This document shows, in pieces, positions 13,330 to 27,899 of a stretch of DNA of 64,000 nt. Under the pieces are notes generated by a model. That model did not search any database, was not told where the DNA came from, and saw only the letters and a program-made list of their open reading frames with translations. The position numbers and the translations under genes are program-made. Where the stretch lies: contig JACSYO010001685.1 of assembly GCA_016806645.1 (NCBI GenBank), positions 62,001 to 126,000 of the forward strand. The letters run 5' to 3'. How positions within the stretch are numbered: the first letter of the stretch is position 1; every line of letters begins with the position of its first letter. The stretch is from Ophiodon elongatus. Lineage: Eukaryota > Chordata > Actinopteri > Perciformes > Hexagrammidae.

Positions 13330-13690
13330 GGGGACCCTCTTTTTAAAAATTACAAACCATCACGACCCAATTCACACGAGGCCTCATCTATGAGTCGTGA
13401 TAAGAGCTACTTTGTGCGTAAATAAACGTTGCTGGCCATTTTTAGATCACCATACATTATCTTGAATAGGTAAACCAGCTATTTGATGAGATATATGTTT
13501 GATAAATCACAACTTCGTTTTATCAGAACAATACGAACATTCAGGCTCATGTGGCTCAAAGTGTACTGCAGAAATATGTTAAATAAAAGACTATGGATGA
13601 AATTCTGCTAATTTATTTGGCGACCCAAATAAAATCTCCTGCGACCCACCTGTGAGTCCCGACCCAATCTTTGGGATCTATTGGGTTAAT
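13330..13690. repeat. dispersed repeat with GACCC-rich end
   Basis: Both flanks contain multiple GACCCA words: CATCACGACCCAATTC near 13360, and GCGACCCACCTGTGAGTCCC then GACCCAATCTTTGGGAT near 13650. These resemble terminal parts of hAT-like repeats common in fish, where a GACCC region lies beside the terminal repeat. The interior is AT-rich and non-coding. Ends are approximate. Confidence 0.35.
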
Positions 13691-14164
13691 GTGGGTGGCT
13701 CAATTTAAGCCTATAGATACCTTTCCTTTGTATTTTTTCTCTTTTTCCTGGCTTACTGGAGGAATGCTGTCCTATCATTTGTTCCAACAAAAGCTCCTGA
13801 AACCTTCTGAGGAAATGAGAAATTTGGTGTTTTGGACATTCCTCCTTTCAAATAGACCTGCATGTTGTGTCATGCCTTGACTGCTGTATTTGTCCCCTCT
13901 TTAAATCTCAGGTGTTGTTTAGGTGAGACATTAAAGAGAAGCCCATTGGCAAAGTCTGAGCAAAGGCTTAAAGAGTACAAAGGCTTAAAAAACACGACAT
14001 CAAAGCTTTAACCCCTTTCAGGTGACATTCACACCCCTCCCCTTAGGATTTATTTAAATTATTATCTAAACTACATCATGGTAGTTAGTTTTTCTCAAAA
14101 TCTATGGAGGGACATTGGCTGAATGGAAAACTCTCATTATGTCTGAGTGATTGACACGTCATTG

Positions 14165-14393
14165 TAGACCTGTACTTGTACAGCGCTTTTCCAGTCTTCC
14201 GACCACTCAAAGCGCTTTGACACTACATGACATCATTCACCCATTCACCCACCGTAGGCACAGCTACAGGTGCAATTTAGGGTTAAGTGTCTTGCCCAAG
14301 GACACATCGACATGGACTAGTGGAGCCTGGGATCGAACCGCTGATCCTCCAATTGAAGGACGACCCTGCTCACCACTAAGCCACAGTCGCCCT
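14165..14393 (-). mobile_element. tRNA-derived SINE
   Basis: The minus strand begins GGGCGACTGTGGCTTAGTGG, which holds an RNA polymerase III A box (TGGCTTAGTGG, plus coordinates 14373-14383). A B box, GGTTCGATCC, follows at 14330-14339. The body contains GTCCTTGGGCAAGACACTTA and ends in AAAAGCGCTGTACAAGTACA. This layout is characteristic of a SINE family abundant in spiny-rayed fishes. An open frame across it is not a gene. Confidence 0.8.
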
Positions 14394-16399
14394 TGTGCCA
14401 GAAAAGGTTTCAAAAACCAGACTAAAAAAAACAAACAAACAAAAGCTGTTAAGCCTAGCAATTAGTGGTTTTGCCATGTAATTGGTAGTCATTGGAGGAG
14501 TGGAGACACATCCTATTGCACAAGAACCAGGAACAATACTAAACATTCCTGCATCAGAGCGGATAAACTCTTCACTAAGTCACAACTGTATTAAATGACA
14601 GGGATTTAATTCAGTTTAACACACATACAACTGCCAAGTAGCTACATACTATACATTTGAAGTCAAGTCTGACATGTCAAAGGAAGAGTCATTTCCTATG
14701 TGGTTCTTGAGCATAAATGTAATTCAGGGTGCTTTCCAGGAGCTTCTCACTTGTGACTGAGGGCAGCTTTGTCATGCTTTCTGACCTGACCTAGTTAGTC
14801 AAACACAAGTCTATTTAGACAGCAAACACCATTCCAACCATCAATCTAATACTCAACTTTATTTTTACTGCCATTAAAGCCTATACTGCTGTGGCTTTCC
14901 TTTCCTCTGGGACACACTATTCTTCTGTACTTTGCTTGTTTGGCACTCTGCTGCCAACCACATGAGTAGAGGAGCAGAGCAAAATCAGGCCCTTTGAATA
15001 ACTCATAAGGAGGAGAAGGAGTTAAAGAGGCCATTGTGTTTATTTTGGTCTCAATAAAGCTGCTGTGCACTTTCACTGATATCTTTTTTCATTTTGTGTA
15101 GCTGTGCATGTGTGTAAAGTGTGATAAAAATGGAAGAAAGCAGAGTTGTGTTTGTGCTAACGTGTATGTAAAACCACTTAATAGCTCTGCCTGTAGTTTC
15201 TGTAAGATGGAGTCGTTCAGGTCAGGTGGGAGTTGGTGCAGAGGAGATTTTGCGGGGCCAGCTAAGACGTCATCATACAGCAAGAGACCTCTGCATGTTA
15301 GCTGCTTTTTCAACAGAAAATCTTTGTTTTATTTTGTATTCTTGGTGAACAGCCCCTTTAATCCAGACACAAATCAACCTACCTACTATTTACGGACTAC
15401 CTTTGTGTACTCAGACTCCTGTGGTACCAAATATGTACCACTAATTAGAGGGTACTACCCAATCAACATGTCTTGAACAATCTGTCGACTGTCAACTGTG
15501 ATTACTGGACGTAATTATGAAGTGTAATTTATAAAGGGTTTTTAAACTCAAAATTACTTCAAAGTAAGGAAATATACAATCCATTACTGAGAAACTAAAT
15601 TGTGTTTGTACTCAAAAGAAAAGTACAAGATAATTGGTGAATGCAGCAAGTTCTCCTAAGTCATTCGTACAGGCCACTTAAGAACAAATCTGTTCATACC
15701 AGTGGCTCTAGCATGAGGCCCAAACTGAGCAAAGTTAACTGTCTTTCTGCTAACTCATTGGACCTGAACTGGACCCGCTGTGTGTGAGTGGGGAGGAGAG
15801 GCAGGAAAAGGGAGGGATGAAGTGCGCTTGTAGTTGTATCAGCTCTGTTCAGGCAATCTGCTGTCGGGCCAAAAGTAGCGCTCCATAATTCAGTTTGCAG
15901 CGCAGCAGCAAAAGAACAACAAGCTAGAGTCGCAAGAGTAACCATGACACATACAACCTATTGTCTCTGGGAGGGCAGAGATGACAGCAAAGACATCTCA
16001 TACACTCCCTCTTTGTTACAGTAACTCTGAGGTCAGTGCCATATTTAGTGTGATGTTTGTTACTCACTTCATTGCCTCTCGTCTTCTATTTTAATTCATG
16101 CATTTTACAGCTATTTCTACATTGCCCACTGCATTAAAATGCTATCACATGACATAAGGTTAGTGGTTCTCAAACCTTTCTGTGTGGTTCTATAGAAATA
16201 GCGATGTTGGTCAGTCCTCCACTTTTGTCCATAAACCAAATACCTCCAATTATTGGATGGATAGCCATATACACATTGATGTCATTGGTGAGACGCTGAA
16301 TTTTCATCTTGCACCACAAACAGGATTTCATTTATCCAGTGAAATATCTCATCTATTATATAGATGGGCACAAAGATTTGCATTTATAGAAGCAAATGA

Positions 16400-16720
16400 C
16401 TTTGGTAGTCTTGACATTTTGTACAGACATTCATGTTCCAATCAGGATTGTAATGCTTTAACGATCCCTTAACTTTTCTTCTCGTGCCATCATCGGGTCA
16501 ATGTTTCAATTTGTCCAATACTTCGGCGGTATAACTAAATACCTGCAAAACTAATGACATTCCTTTCAGCCCCAGTTGCACTGTATACCATGCTAACAAG
16601 CTAAATAAAATAAGGATGTGAATATGGTTAACATTATACCTGCTAAACCAACATGTTAGCATCGTAATCGTGAGCCTATTAGCTAGCAGAGTTGTGTCTA
16701 AGTTGCATGCTGTAAACACA
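16400..16720 (-). repeat. family A repeat, copy 3
   Basis: The minus strand reads CTGCTAGCTAATAGG, then TAACATGTTGGTTTAGCAGG, GGAATGTCATTAGTTTTGCA, GTATTGGACAAATTGAAAC and finally ATGAATGTCTGTACAAAATG. These occur in the same order in the copies at 1385 and 19905. It is the longest copy seen in the window. Confidence 0.6.
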
Positions 16721-18395
16721 CTTTGGCTGCAGAAATAAGCAACAATTAGACAAAGATATTAATTTATGAATTTCCTGCCTGCATTTCCCAGTTCAGACCC
16801 CAGGTTGGGAACAACATCACACAAGACTGTTGCAAAATCACACATCCCACTCTTCAAGCGAAGTTCATTCAACGCTGAATTCTATTTTTGTTGGTAAAAT
16901 ATCTCAAAGATTTGCAAACCCACTGCTAATGATTAGACTAATGATTTACAAGGAAAATAGGCCAGTGGTAACAAATTTGCATTCGCCACCAATGAGAATG
17001 AAACTTGAATATTCAACACAAAACACACAGCATAATTTCCATCACTAACTCAAAGAGCTAATTAGAACAGAAAATATAAGTGATCCATATTCTGCAACCT
17101 TCAGCTGTGTCTGTGAATAAACACACTGATGCCTGCTGGCCAGCCTCTACATGAATCTGCGCTGTGATTGGATGGTTGGTTGCAGAGAATCAGCTGGCTG
17201 CATACCTCCTGGCAGTGTTGTTCAAAGGGAACGTCACATTACCATCGGTGTATTTCAGTCAGAAGTGGGTCAGAGGAGGCATTAACATACTTTACACACC
17301 AAATGATGCAATAAGTGGGAATATCCTCCTGCTCACTGTCCACTCGTCATCAGTGAAGCTGCAGCAGAGCACTTTGAACTCGCATAGAGCTTAAATATGT
17401 CTATAAATAAACTAGTGTTAATGTGTCCAGTGCAAGCAGTTGGTGTGCAATTAAACACCTCAGTTCATTTGCACCGAGCATGTTTGTGTGTTGAGAAATT
17501 GACTTAAAATTTGTTTAATCGGCCATTTTGCAACCGATGTGCGTGTTTCAGTTTGGGGTTAATTGCTGAGGTTCTCTTTTAAACACAAAAGGCATTATAC
17601 TTTATGATACAGTGTGACATAAGTGCTGACATATGAAGCATCATTATGCATAACGCTTTAGCCACAATCCTGGTCAGAGATCATTTTTTTAATTGTTTCA
17701 AAAACATCAAACCGTCGTCAATTATTATTCAACCTGACAGCATTTCCCCCTTTTTCATCTACCTCTGAATGATCATCAGTCAGGTCCTGCAGTAACTCTA
17801 CTGCTCATCACTCTCCCAGGATACAACTGAATGTCGGTTATGATTACAGCTGGTTTTGACATAAAAAAAAACACTGTGGTGCATAATGCTTGCTTAAAAA
17901 CATCTGCCTGTTATACAAGAACACCCACACTGCAAAGGGCACGGCTGCTCTTGGCTTTCTAAAAAGGGTGAAAGTGGAAAAATCAATAAACAAACTCTGC
18001 ACAGAGCCCCTTCAAAAACGGAAAGCATAAAGCTCTCATAAGTCAAAGATTCATTACTATACATAATTATAACAATTATGTAACTACTGGTTGGCATACC
18101 GACGCTTTTCTTCTACTTAATAAATACATTTTTGGTGGTAACCTTCCAGCATCAGTGCATATCAGAACCTACTCAACCAAGCAGAAAACCAGCCCACCTA
18201 CACAGCTGAAGAGATCCCTCTGGGCCACACTCTAACCCTCACTTTGCCCTCTTCTTAACCCTGATCACAACCACAAGACACAAACCAACCAGTCTGACGT
18301 CACTGTGATCCTCAAGCTGCTGTTTCAGCCCTGCAGCCCACCTGTAAACCCACTCCTGCTTTCAGACTTTACAACTGACCCCTGGCAAGCCTTAC

Positions 18396-18474
18396 CATCC
18401 TGGAAGAAGACATCCTCCGCTTCATCGCGCATCACCTCATCCAGGTCATCCTCCGCAATGTCGGCCATAGCCAT
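18396..18474 (-). CDS. candidate first coding exon (26 codons) of an unidentified gene
   Basis: On the minus strand ATGGCTATGGCC opens a frame of 26 codons, with an in-frame TAG upstream of the ATG. It ends at a consensus donor, GATG|GTAAGG, in phase 1. The peptide is MAMADIAEDDLDEVMRDEAE followed by DVFFQD, strongly acidic and soluble with no signal peptide. The segment and its upstream side (18475-18690) are richer in CpG than the neighbourhood, as expected for a first exon. A second ATG two codons in (MADIAEDD...) is an alternative start. I do not recognise the protein. The same phase at the candidate exon 33977-34052 suggests both could splice to one acceptor left of the window. Codon pattern and donor make chance less likely but do not exclude it. 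Confidence 0.5.
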
Positions 18475-18711
18475 CACTATTCCTCTTCTTCTTCTGATCC
18501 TCTCCCCCTCGTTTCCCTCGGCTGACTAATCGGAGCTTCAGAAGGAGTGACTGGGCTGTAAAATTGAATCAACGCCGGCTCGGCCTCTTCGCTTCAGGCG
18601 ACAGTCCGATCACCAGCAGGCTCCTCGCTCAAGCAGCAGAGAACTGGGACTGAGCGGAGATTCAGCTCTCTGCACGAGGACGTGTGTGTGTGAGTGTTTA
18701 AGTGCCAGGTG

Positions 18712-18714
<3 letters not shown>

Positions 18715-18781
<67 letters not shown>
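18715..18781. repeat. (GT)n microsatellite
   Basis: This is a GT run of about 33 units. It lies roughly 240 bases upstream of the candidate ATG at 18474 on the minus strand, so it would sit in or near that exon's promoter. Confidence 0.95.
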
Positions 18782-18782
<1 letters not shown>

Positions 18783-19904
18783 GGTGAGAGAGAGGACTCC
18801 AAGCGACCTTCACTAAGTTTCAGCAACAGTGCTGATTTCATAATATCCTGTGTAAAGCTGAAGTGAGAGTGTGCTGTTTGGAGAGCACTTGTATGAGTAA
18901 ATGTGCGCATGTGTGTGTGTGTATGAGGGGGAGGGTCAGTGGTGTGTGCATGCGTGTGGCCATATGCACAGTATGGCGCTCTACAATGAGTCAGTTTGAG
19001 AGGCTGGTGATTAACAGGAATAATTAAATTGTGTATTTTGAGCCAGCAAAGACACAAAAAGGGTGTGAAAGTGTGTGTTCGTTTGTACGTGACATGGCGT
19101 ATGAGATGTGACTCTACTTGTCATTCCTTCACAGCTCACTAGGAATCATGGGACCACACTGATTGCTCTCTCTATTTTTTCACTTGGCCCACATCGAGGG
19201 GGCCTCAGCAGAGCTGATAACGTCTGCTGTCGCTGAAAGTCTCCATGGAGCCGCTCAGGATGCAGCGAATAAACACACACACACCTGCTTTGAAGAAGAC
19301 CGATTCAGACACTGTCGGAGGCTTTGTCTATATCTCTTTTATAATCACAGTTTTTACATTTGGGACTTTGGCATTGATGACATTTGAGTCACAGAGCTAC
19401 AGTAAGCATCTATGTTTTTCCAAACATTAATATGAGCCAAATTTTTTAACAACTCCGCAGGTTGTTTGACGCCACGTGCTGCTGTTTTCTAGAATCAAAG
19501 ACTGCTCTATCCAGCTGCTGGAACGACAAATATTCCACCCGCTGCACAATAGAGTCGCTTTTTAACAGCTATCCCAAGCTGCCAGTCTTCTGTTCAGTCA
19601 AACATCTTGATACGATGTGCAAAGTGTTATTATCATGTTGATTTAGTGATGTATAGTAATTGTATTTTTGAATAGTTGTGATTGAAAGTTCATTCTTTAC
19701 CTGAGAAAAAGTTGTCGAGAACAACAAGCTAAGCCTTTTAGGAATCTGGAAAAATGACCTGCAAGGTTTTTCGCGATTGTCTTATTCATTCTTCAGAAAA
19801 AGTTAAATTAGCACAGTAATTATCAATGCAACAGTCTCAAAATGTAAAAACAATGAATACTTGCTATGTTTTTCAAGGAGATTAGAAACAAGACAAGTGC
19901 TGCT

Positions 19905-20180
19905 TTGAGCTAAATGCTAACACACAGATGTTAAGCAGGTTTAATGTTACTATTTCCATGTCTTTTTTGACGTGTTAGCATGCTAACATTTGCTAATGTG
20001 CAAAGTACAATTGAGGCTGATGGGGAAAATCATCAGTTTTACATTTATATCATAAACCAAAGTATTGGACAGATCAAAATTTTGACCAGAGGAATACATT
20101 TTCATGACAATCCATCCAAGACATATTTCAGTCTGGATGAAAGTGATGGGCCGACTAACATTGCCATCACTTGAGCCACT
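19905..20180 (+). repeat. family A repeat, copy 4
   Basis: The copy contains TTAGCATGCTAACATTTGC, TTGAGGCTGATGGGGAAAAT, AACCAAAGTATTGGACAGAT, ATGACAATCCATCCAAGACA and TTCAGTCTGGATGAAAGTGA in the order seen in the other copies. Open frames across it are repeat-derived. Confidence 0.6.
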
Positions 20181-21408
20181 CCGCTAGCTTAGCTAAAAAT
20201 GCTGTTGTGACAATGCTGCATGTTTCTTTAACATATAATGAGCTCAGCTTCATCCATTGTAGCTCATTCACTGAGACATGTTTAATACATCTGGTTCACA
20301 CGAAGCAAACTGGGTGCCACTTGTGAATAAAGTCCAAATTCTTGTCACGTGTAATAACAAACTTTACAGCCAGTCAGCAGGGTGAAATAGTTTTTTAAAA
20401 GTGTTGCACCATCCCCAGGAGGCCCCTTACCAGTGTCTCTCAATCATTTCATGTTCCATCACAAATTAGTGGTAGCATGCAGTTTTTTTGACCTTTAATT
20501 TATTCTAAGATGAAAAAAGTCATAAAAGCAGCCAGACACAGAATTTCTTTCTCTGTCTCACACCGTGCCTCCATCTGTCTACACTGTGCAGTTTCTCTGA
20601 CTCACACCCTATTTTCACAAACCAATTCCCAACCAAAATAGAAACCAGGCCTTAAGTCAATTCATTATCACTTTTCCTTCAGACTTCCTCTCCCCTGCGA
20701 CCGCCTCCCTTGAAGGCCAAAGCTCGAGGGAACGAACCTGGAGACAAACTAATTTTCACTGTGGCTAGTACAGACAATTCAGATACATCACATCTATCAG
20801 TAGGTGGGATGTGGGGTCTGGATACATATGAAGAATTTGTGACTGAAAGTTGCTTTGTGTAACTTGTTGGATTAAGAGTGATTATTGCAAATGTATAGGA
20901 TGAGAGGATTTCTTATTTTTCTGAGGTCATTGAGCAGGATGAGGATGTGAGAAATAGATTTTGGTTATGTGTGTTAAAGAGACACTGTGTGCCATTTTTG
21001 CATGTAATTCTGCAGTTTCAGTCTTTTAATAAGCTTTTAATAAGGAAGTAACGACCAACTGTCACTGCTGAGCTAATAACAGTGCTTTCAGTCACAAATG
21101 AGAAGCTACACTGCTAAAAGCTACCGATTCGGTCAGTGACAATAGTGACTCAAGTATAGTTAGTTCAGTTTAAAGACTGAGGTGAAGATTTGTTTGTACT
21201 ACATGTACCTAACACATCTACCCTGTAAGTGGTGCAAGGATCTCAAGGTATAACAGAAGGGGAATCATGCCAACTTGTAAAACAATCCTATAATTAATTC
21301 AACCTTGAAGTCAAGTAAAAAGAGTTATATCTTTGGGTTTGTAGAGAAGACCATCAAATTGTAAAGGGATTTCTTCACTACAAAATGTAGCTGTGAATTG
21401 CAGCCCAA

Positions 21409-21411
<3 letters not shown>

Positions 21412-21466
<55 letters not shown>
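21412..21466. repeat. (AC)n microsatellite
   Basis: This is a pure AC run of about 27 units. Cys/Val or Thr/His-rich frames across it are artefacts. Confidence 0.95.
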
Positions 21467-21468
<2 letters not shown>

Positions 21469-22272
21469 TTTGGACTAGGTGGGACACAGTAGTTTGAAAA
21501 CACCTTGCTGACAGTATCGCAAGAAACAATGTTCACAGATTTGACTAATCCAAAATGAGAAGTGGCAGAGAAAAGTATTGTGCATCTTAAAATCAAATGC
21601 TATTGAGGCAATCTACAGAAATGAAGGAGCAACTTTCCCAGCAGCAACAGGAAATTACAGAAAGTGTTGAAATAAATTGCATAACAAAACTATCTAGAAC
21701 CACAAGGATGCAGAAGAAACACATGAACTACTTGCAAACACTGCATTAATATTTAAATGTTCACTAACCAATATGGTGGTTCACATAAAACAGCAGGAAT
21801 ATTTTTGATTTAGTGCTCTGATGCTAGAAACATGATGCGGGAAATGGAGAATCACTGGTCATGCCGACAAGTAAACAGAAAACACACATACAGAACCCTG
21901 ACACATGCAAAACAAAGCCCACTGTCTTATGCAGATCCGTCCCACTCCCATCTGTTCACTGCTTTAATCATCACATGTTGATGGCTGGTGACTGTATCAT
22001 GATTTATGTGCAGTACCTTTCTGAGATAAAAAAAAAAGGGTGCACGCAGTTATAAAAAGTTCCATATCCGAGCAGTCACAGACATTTCAATAACTTTTGT
22101 CTTTTTCTCTCTCAGCAGAAGTTTCTGCCTATGAGCTACTTTACAGGCAGCAGTGCGAGAAAACGGGGTCACGTTTGGGCTGAATTTGCCCTGCTGCATT
22201 TAAATGACTGGGTACATTGTTGTCACCAGCAGAGAAAACCCCCTGCTTCGGGAAATGTAAACGCATGCTGCT

Positions 22273-22400
<128 letters not shown>

Positions 22401-25400
22401 TGTATAATATTTATCAACAATGCAACCAAAACACTACAGACAAGAACACACACACAGTTGTTACTCTGGCATTGCAAAGAGTAGCACAATCAGACCCGCT
22501 TGGTACAATGGTGTTGTTTGAATGGTTCAAACAAAAGAGCTCTTTGGCATCTGAATCGAGCCAGATGATGAGTATCCCAGGAGGCTGAATAGGCAGCGTC
22601 AGCCTCCTACACACTTGCTCCTCCGGCCCTGATGCATCAGTGCGCCGCCTGTTACTGTGGACTAAAATATCCGTTATTAGCATGGAAGCCGCAACTCATT
22701 AGTATCCAGGCTAATTCTATGGTGCTAGCTAATTTGCACAGAAGGATAAAGAGCCATAAAAAAAACCTAGAAAATAGAGAAAGTAATTGGCTGTGTTATA
22801 CTCTCAACTTTTCTGCAGTGGCTAGAAGACTCGTAAAACCACATCATCTTAACACAAAGCAAAGCACACAGAACATTCAATCAAGTTAGCTTTTGGTAGA
22901 ATTATAGAGAAACAGTTTCACCACTCAGATGCTGTTTTTAATAATCCCTCCCTGATTGAACACTAAATGCCATTATATATATACGTTTGTCAGATCACCT
23001 AGTTCAGAAAAGAGTTAGGCGTACGTGCTTGTTTCTGAACTGACTCATGCATGGAAATGATCAATGTTCACAGCAGGTTATTTATGCATTCTGTTGCACT
23101 CCAGGGCTTTAGCTACCATTGAGGTCACTGAGTTCATGTCCTGGATTTCTTTCTGAACATTTGGGAGATTTTATTTCTCGCAGTTTACATGCAACTTAGA
23201 TTTCTCATGTTGGGAAATTACTTTTATGGACAATATTATTTAGCAGTCAAGTGATAACAGACTTTATTTTTATGGTCTTGCCATGATACAATAATAACTA
23301 ATCAAATCTATTTGTAAAGCACTATTCTATACAGACTGCAGAATAGGAAAATATAAAGAAACAATGAAATATAATGAAACTACAAGTGTGAATGAAGAGT
23401 GGAAAATACACCCGTCACACAAAAGGATATTGTTGCAACACAAAAAGCCAATTCATAAATCCTGTGGAAACTGGATTTCCGAGTACAGGAAACTTGAGTA
23501 AAAGCGTGTTGCAACAGCGTGTCACCCCGGACTGCCCACAGACATTAAATACAAAGACAGGTGAGCAGATGGTGAAGTTTAAGGAGGAGACAGATGGGAA
23601 CACTACTGGATAAAGTTATTGATGCCAGCATGATATCCCAAATCATGACAGGTATGAGTCTAAGGTGATGGAAAAGAAGAGAGAACAGAAATATAATGTC
23701 CTAGTTGGAGGATGGTGCAGTTCAACTCTACTTAATATTTCCCACAGCCTAATGTGAGTCACAGAGGATGACGGGTGGAAGACATAACAAAAAAGAGACC
23801 TCTTTGGACATCTTCTGTCCTTTCCTATCGCTTCCTTCACCCAAGCCTTTGCCTCTTTTTTCTCTCCCTTTTAAGAAGGATGACAAAATGGGATGATTGT
23901 GAAGGGGCGCCTGGTTACCCTGGTTACAATAATGAGGGCATTGTGTGGTAAATCCAATTTGCCATGGCATTCTGACTCATTTGAAGTGCATGTGTGTGAG
24001 TTATTGTTTGCGTGTAGCGCGCTGTGGCTTCATGTGTCTGATGGAGGATGACCATAATGTACAGTACTGCAGCCCGTCTTGCACATACTCATGCATGTAG
24101 ACACACACACTTAAGGGCAGACACGTCGTTTCTAGGTCTCTGCAAACTGTTTCGACTGGAAGAAGCAACAACCATGAACTGGAGATCACAGAGTGGATCT
24201 TACACTGCTGCAATAAGTCATAGTAGTGCAAGACAGTCGGTCATAATCACACCGAAGACACAAGTTGGTAAAACCTAAACTATCCAAATTTTAGACCCGA
24301 GAATGACCATGATGAATAAAACTGAGAACCGCTGCATGAAACGTAAAGGTCTTTAACCAGAAAATTAGTCTGTGCAAACAAAAGAGTAGAATGTATGAAC
24401 TTGCAGACAAGTCCTGAATTTAAAACTGCTCTAGTTCAAACTTCACAGTTTCTTAGCAGCATCAACTCTAAAATTATTCACGCAAACACCAGCTGGACAA
24501 ACCGGCAGCCTGTAATTGTTTGAATATACTGCCTGGTTTAGTGTGCAGTGGGAAGCGTGGTAAGATAAAAGAAAACAGCCAAAGTTATGTTAATAAAAGC
24601 AGGAACAACTGGCAGATATACCTACTGTAAGCATATTGATATCTTTTCATCTTTATCTGGTTGTATGTCCTGACTCTGCGGTACATTATGTTAAAGAATA
24701 ATCCCAGCAGACGCCTCCTTGCCAGCGTGAAGCCTAGAACTCCTTTTGTGCTGTCACCAATTTCTATTTATCTGTCCTCTGCCCGTCTCTCCCTGCCGCC
24801 ATTGTGTTTTGTCTTTCTCTGTTCCACAATCGGATCCTTTTCTCTCCCGCTAATTTACTCTTTGCCTTTCTGTCTGCGTCCCAGAGTGCACCGAGGGCAT
24901 CAGACAATGGCAGCAATACAGCCGCTGCACGCCAGCGGTGCAGCGTGGCACCACAGAGATGTCAGTGCCCATGTTGTGGCCTGCTGCTGCGAGCTTCACC
25001 TGAAGGGAAAAGATAACAGGCAGCTGAAGCACTCAAACAAATGAACCAGATAGACCACAGCCTTATATCTGTCCATTTGTCTCCGACGCGCAATAAGAAA
25101 TTAACACAGATGTCGTCAAGACAACCTAGAGGATGATCTCATAAAAACAACTGTTGTGGCAGCAAAGTGCTTTTTAATGTGTTGATCAGTAATTGATAGG
25201 ATGGATTTGTTTAAGGAGGTATAATTGACTGTTCACTAAACCCAACCCTTCAATCCAATGCTAAAGCTGCGTACAGCACTGAAAGTGATATTCATATTTG
25301 GTCATCATAGCCTTTCCAAAAACCAAAACTACAAAAGCGTAAGGAACAAAAGGCACAAACTGTGCTTTTATGTGCTCTGAAGTAAACTTTAATCAGTGTC

Positions 25401-27134
25401 AACAAGTGTCTCTTTCAGGGCCAAGGAGCACAACGTACATTCGATTGTTAAAGGTTATGTTTAGGACCAGCACGTCCACAGCATGGAAGCCGGTCCTGGA
25501 TGCTATACAGCTAACGTCAGTGACTCTGACCTGCTTTTTATTAGATTTGTGGAGGTTTATACAGTAGCAACCCTACCCATGGTTGAATATCAGGGATAGT
25601 GTTAAGTTTTCCAAACACGTTATTTTTCTTCATCCGAACAAGTAAGCTAAGATATTATACTTAATAACCTTTATAACCCTTAATACTAACTGGATCTAAC
25701 TTCAATACAAAACCAATGCTGTTAAAGCCCTTACTTATGATTTGGCTGTCAATGAATGGATGCCTTTAGTTTGTATGCACAATATCATGTATTTAGCATT
25801 AAGTTCATATTTACAACCCTTTTTACAAAATTCTTATTTTAAGATAAGGCAGCTGCAAACATTTTCTTAAAAGTCATCTGGAAACAGTGTTTTCAACCAA
25901 TTCATTTCACACAGCACAAATGATCTTTGTCGGCTACAAATGAGAAGCTACGTCAGTCTACCTCCGTTTGAAATTATCTATTGTTTAAAAATAACTTGTG
26001 AGGTATTTTAAATTGCATGTAGCAACAGTAACTTTATGAAAGTCCACTCATGCTACATCCATAAAATCGCTTTTTTATGACTATATTTCTGACTATATAT
26101 CTCCCCACAGATCCAAGCAGTTCATTAAATATTGCATAATGCAGTCCTTTTTTTGGCACGGAGGCATTTTCCGAGGGTCTGAGAGTTGCAGCAGGGTGGG
26201 GCAATAGCATGGTAAGAACTCTGAAAACCACAGTTTCCTCTCCCACGCCACTCAGCACATCACGTGTCCTCCTCCATACATTACAGCCAACACCTGTCAG
26301 CAACAAGGGGAAGTCAACTTTCAAAACTAAAAAACACAGGCAACTGATGCAATGCACCCTAGATGGGCAGCATTGACCAGCGATATGACCTTCACTGATA
26401 TTGTTTGAGATGCAAAATGTGTGGCATGAACGTCGTCAACAGGTATGCACATACTTACAATCAAACATCTGGCTTCAAAAGCGGGTTGGGTGGCTTTAAA
26501 CATTAAAATATTGAAATGCTTCCACGTGAACAGGAAGGGAGGATATCACAACACAGCTTCTGAGAAGTAGGGTGGGGACGTGGAAGGAAGGTTGGGCAAT
26601 AGTGTGTAAAATAACATTACGTGCCTATTGCAGCTGTATTTCTCTGAGAGTACAACAGAGTGTACATGCGCCACAGTAGCACACAGGGTGTCACAGTTAG
26701 GAAGTGGGTGGAGATTTATCTAGAGTCGGAGGATGACAGAAGTGGTCGCTGAAAGTGTTACACATGAAGCCTTTCTGCCCCGATGGTCAGAGGAAGAGAG
26801 GCAGTGGGAGCAGGGCTGGCAACTGTAGTGACAGCTCATCGTCACGCATGAGGGCATCTAAAAAAACAACTAAAGATGCTCTGTATCCGTGTGTGTGTGT
26901 GTGTGTGTGCGCGTGTGGTGTTTTCCCGGTGTCTGGAGTCACTCTAGAATGATGACATCTGCCGTGACTACACATCTGTCCTACTCCCTGGAGTATGAGA
27001 ATGTAATTACAAAGTACATGACCTACATACATCTACATTTTTGTCAAATAGCAATTTGTTCCCAATGGATGATTTAAAAGATATTCCATGCAAATCCTTA
27101 TATGATTAATAATGCATCACGCTTAGATAGAACC

Positions 27135-27187
<53 letters not shown>
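27135..27187. repeat. poly(A) followed by (TA)n
   Basis: Sixteen A residues are followed by about 18 TA units. Confidence 0.95.
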
Positions 27188-27190
<3 letters not shown>

Positions 27191-27846
27191 ATATGGTGAT
27201 GATGGCATGGTTTGTCACTAAGGCTTGGAAACACAATACAATCAAAATAAAATATATAAAAATAAAACTATATCTTACATTGATGAATATTTAGATTTAG
27301 CTGTTTAGATTGGTTCCCTATACGCTTTGCTTTCACTATGCAATTCTGTCGGCCACCAGGTACGATCTCCCGGGAAAATGAATGCTCGATTTATGGCAAG
27401 ATGGAAGTGCGCCAACCAATGCAAAACCAAAACATGAAAACACTTTTGTTGTCTTCCACATGCATAGTTGGAGAAGTTGCAAGAGGCAGATTTGATAAAA
27501 GCATGCTTAAAATCAAAGCAGCATATACCAAGATCCAAAGTATGAGTCAAGCTCCAAAAAGCTTGGGATCTTACATTTCCCATAATGCAACCAATACTTC
27601 TTTTCACTAAACCCTCCCTGACTGGTAACATCTTTTAAACTCCACACCCCTCGTTTGTAAAGCAGGCTTTCATTTAGAAATTTGTGGTCTCCAAGAAATA
27701 GATTTTAGTTGAGCGACAGACCGAGACTCTCCCACAGCATCGGAGAGTTGAGTCAAGTCCGTCTTTCCGGTTCATCAGCATTTGAATGTTCCTTCTCATC
27801 AGTGAAGCCAGCATGGGTTTAACTAAGGCCAGAATCTTGCACACAG

Positions 27847-27847
<1 letters not shown>

Positions 27848-27897
<50 letters not shown>
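27848..27897. repeat. (AC)n microsatellite
   Basis: This is a pure AC run of about 25 units. It lies inside an unusually long minus-strand open frame (27674-28309), which I do not call as a gene. Confidence 0.95.

Positions 27898-27899
<2 letters not shown>

Noticed and set aside
14330..14393. Possible functional tRNA gene
   Set aside because: The A and B boxes belong to the SINE head. The cloverleaf is degenerate and the SINE body follows directly.
14151..14465. 104-codon plus-strand frame
   Set aside because: It is the antisense reading of the tRNA-derived SINE.
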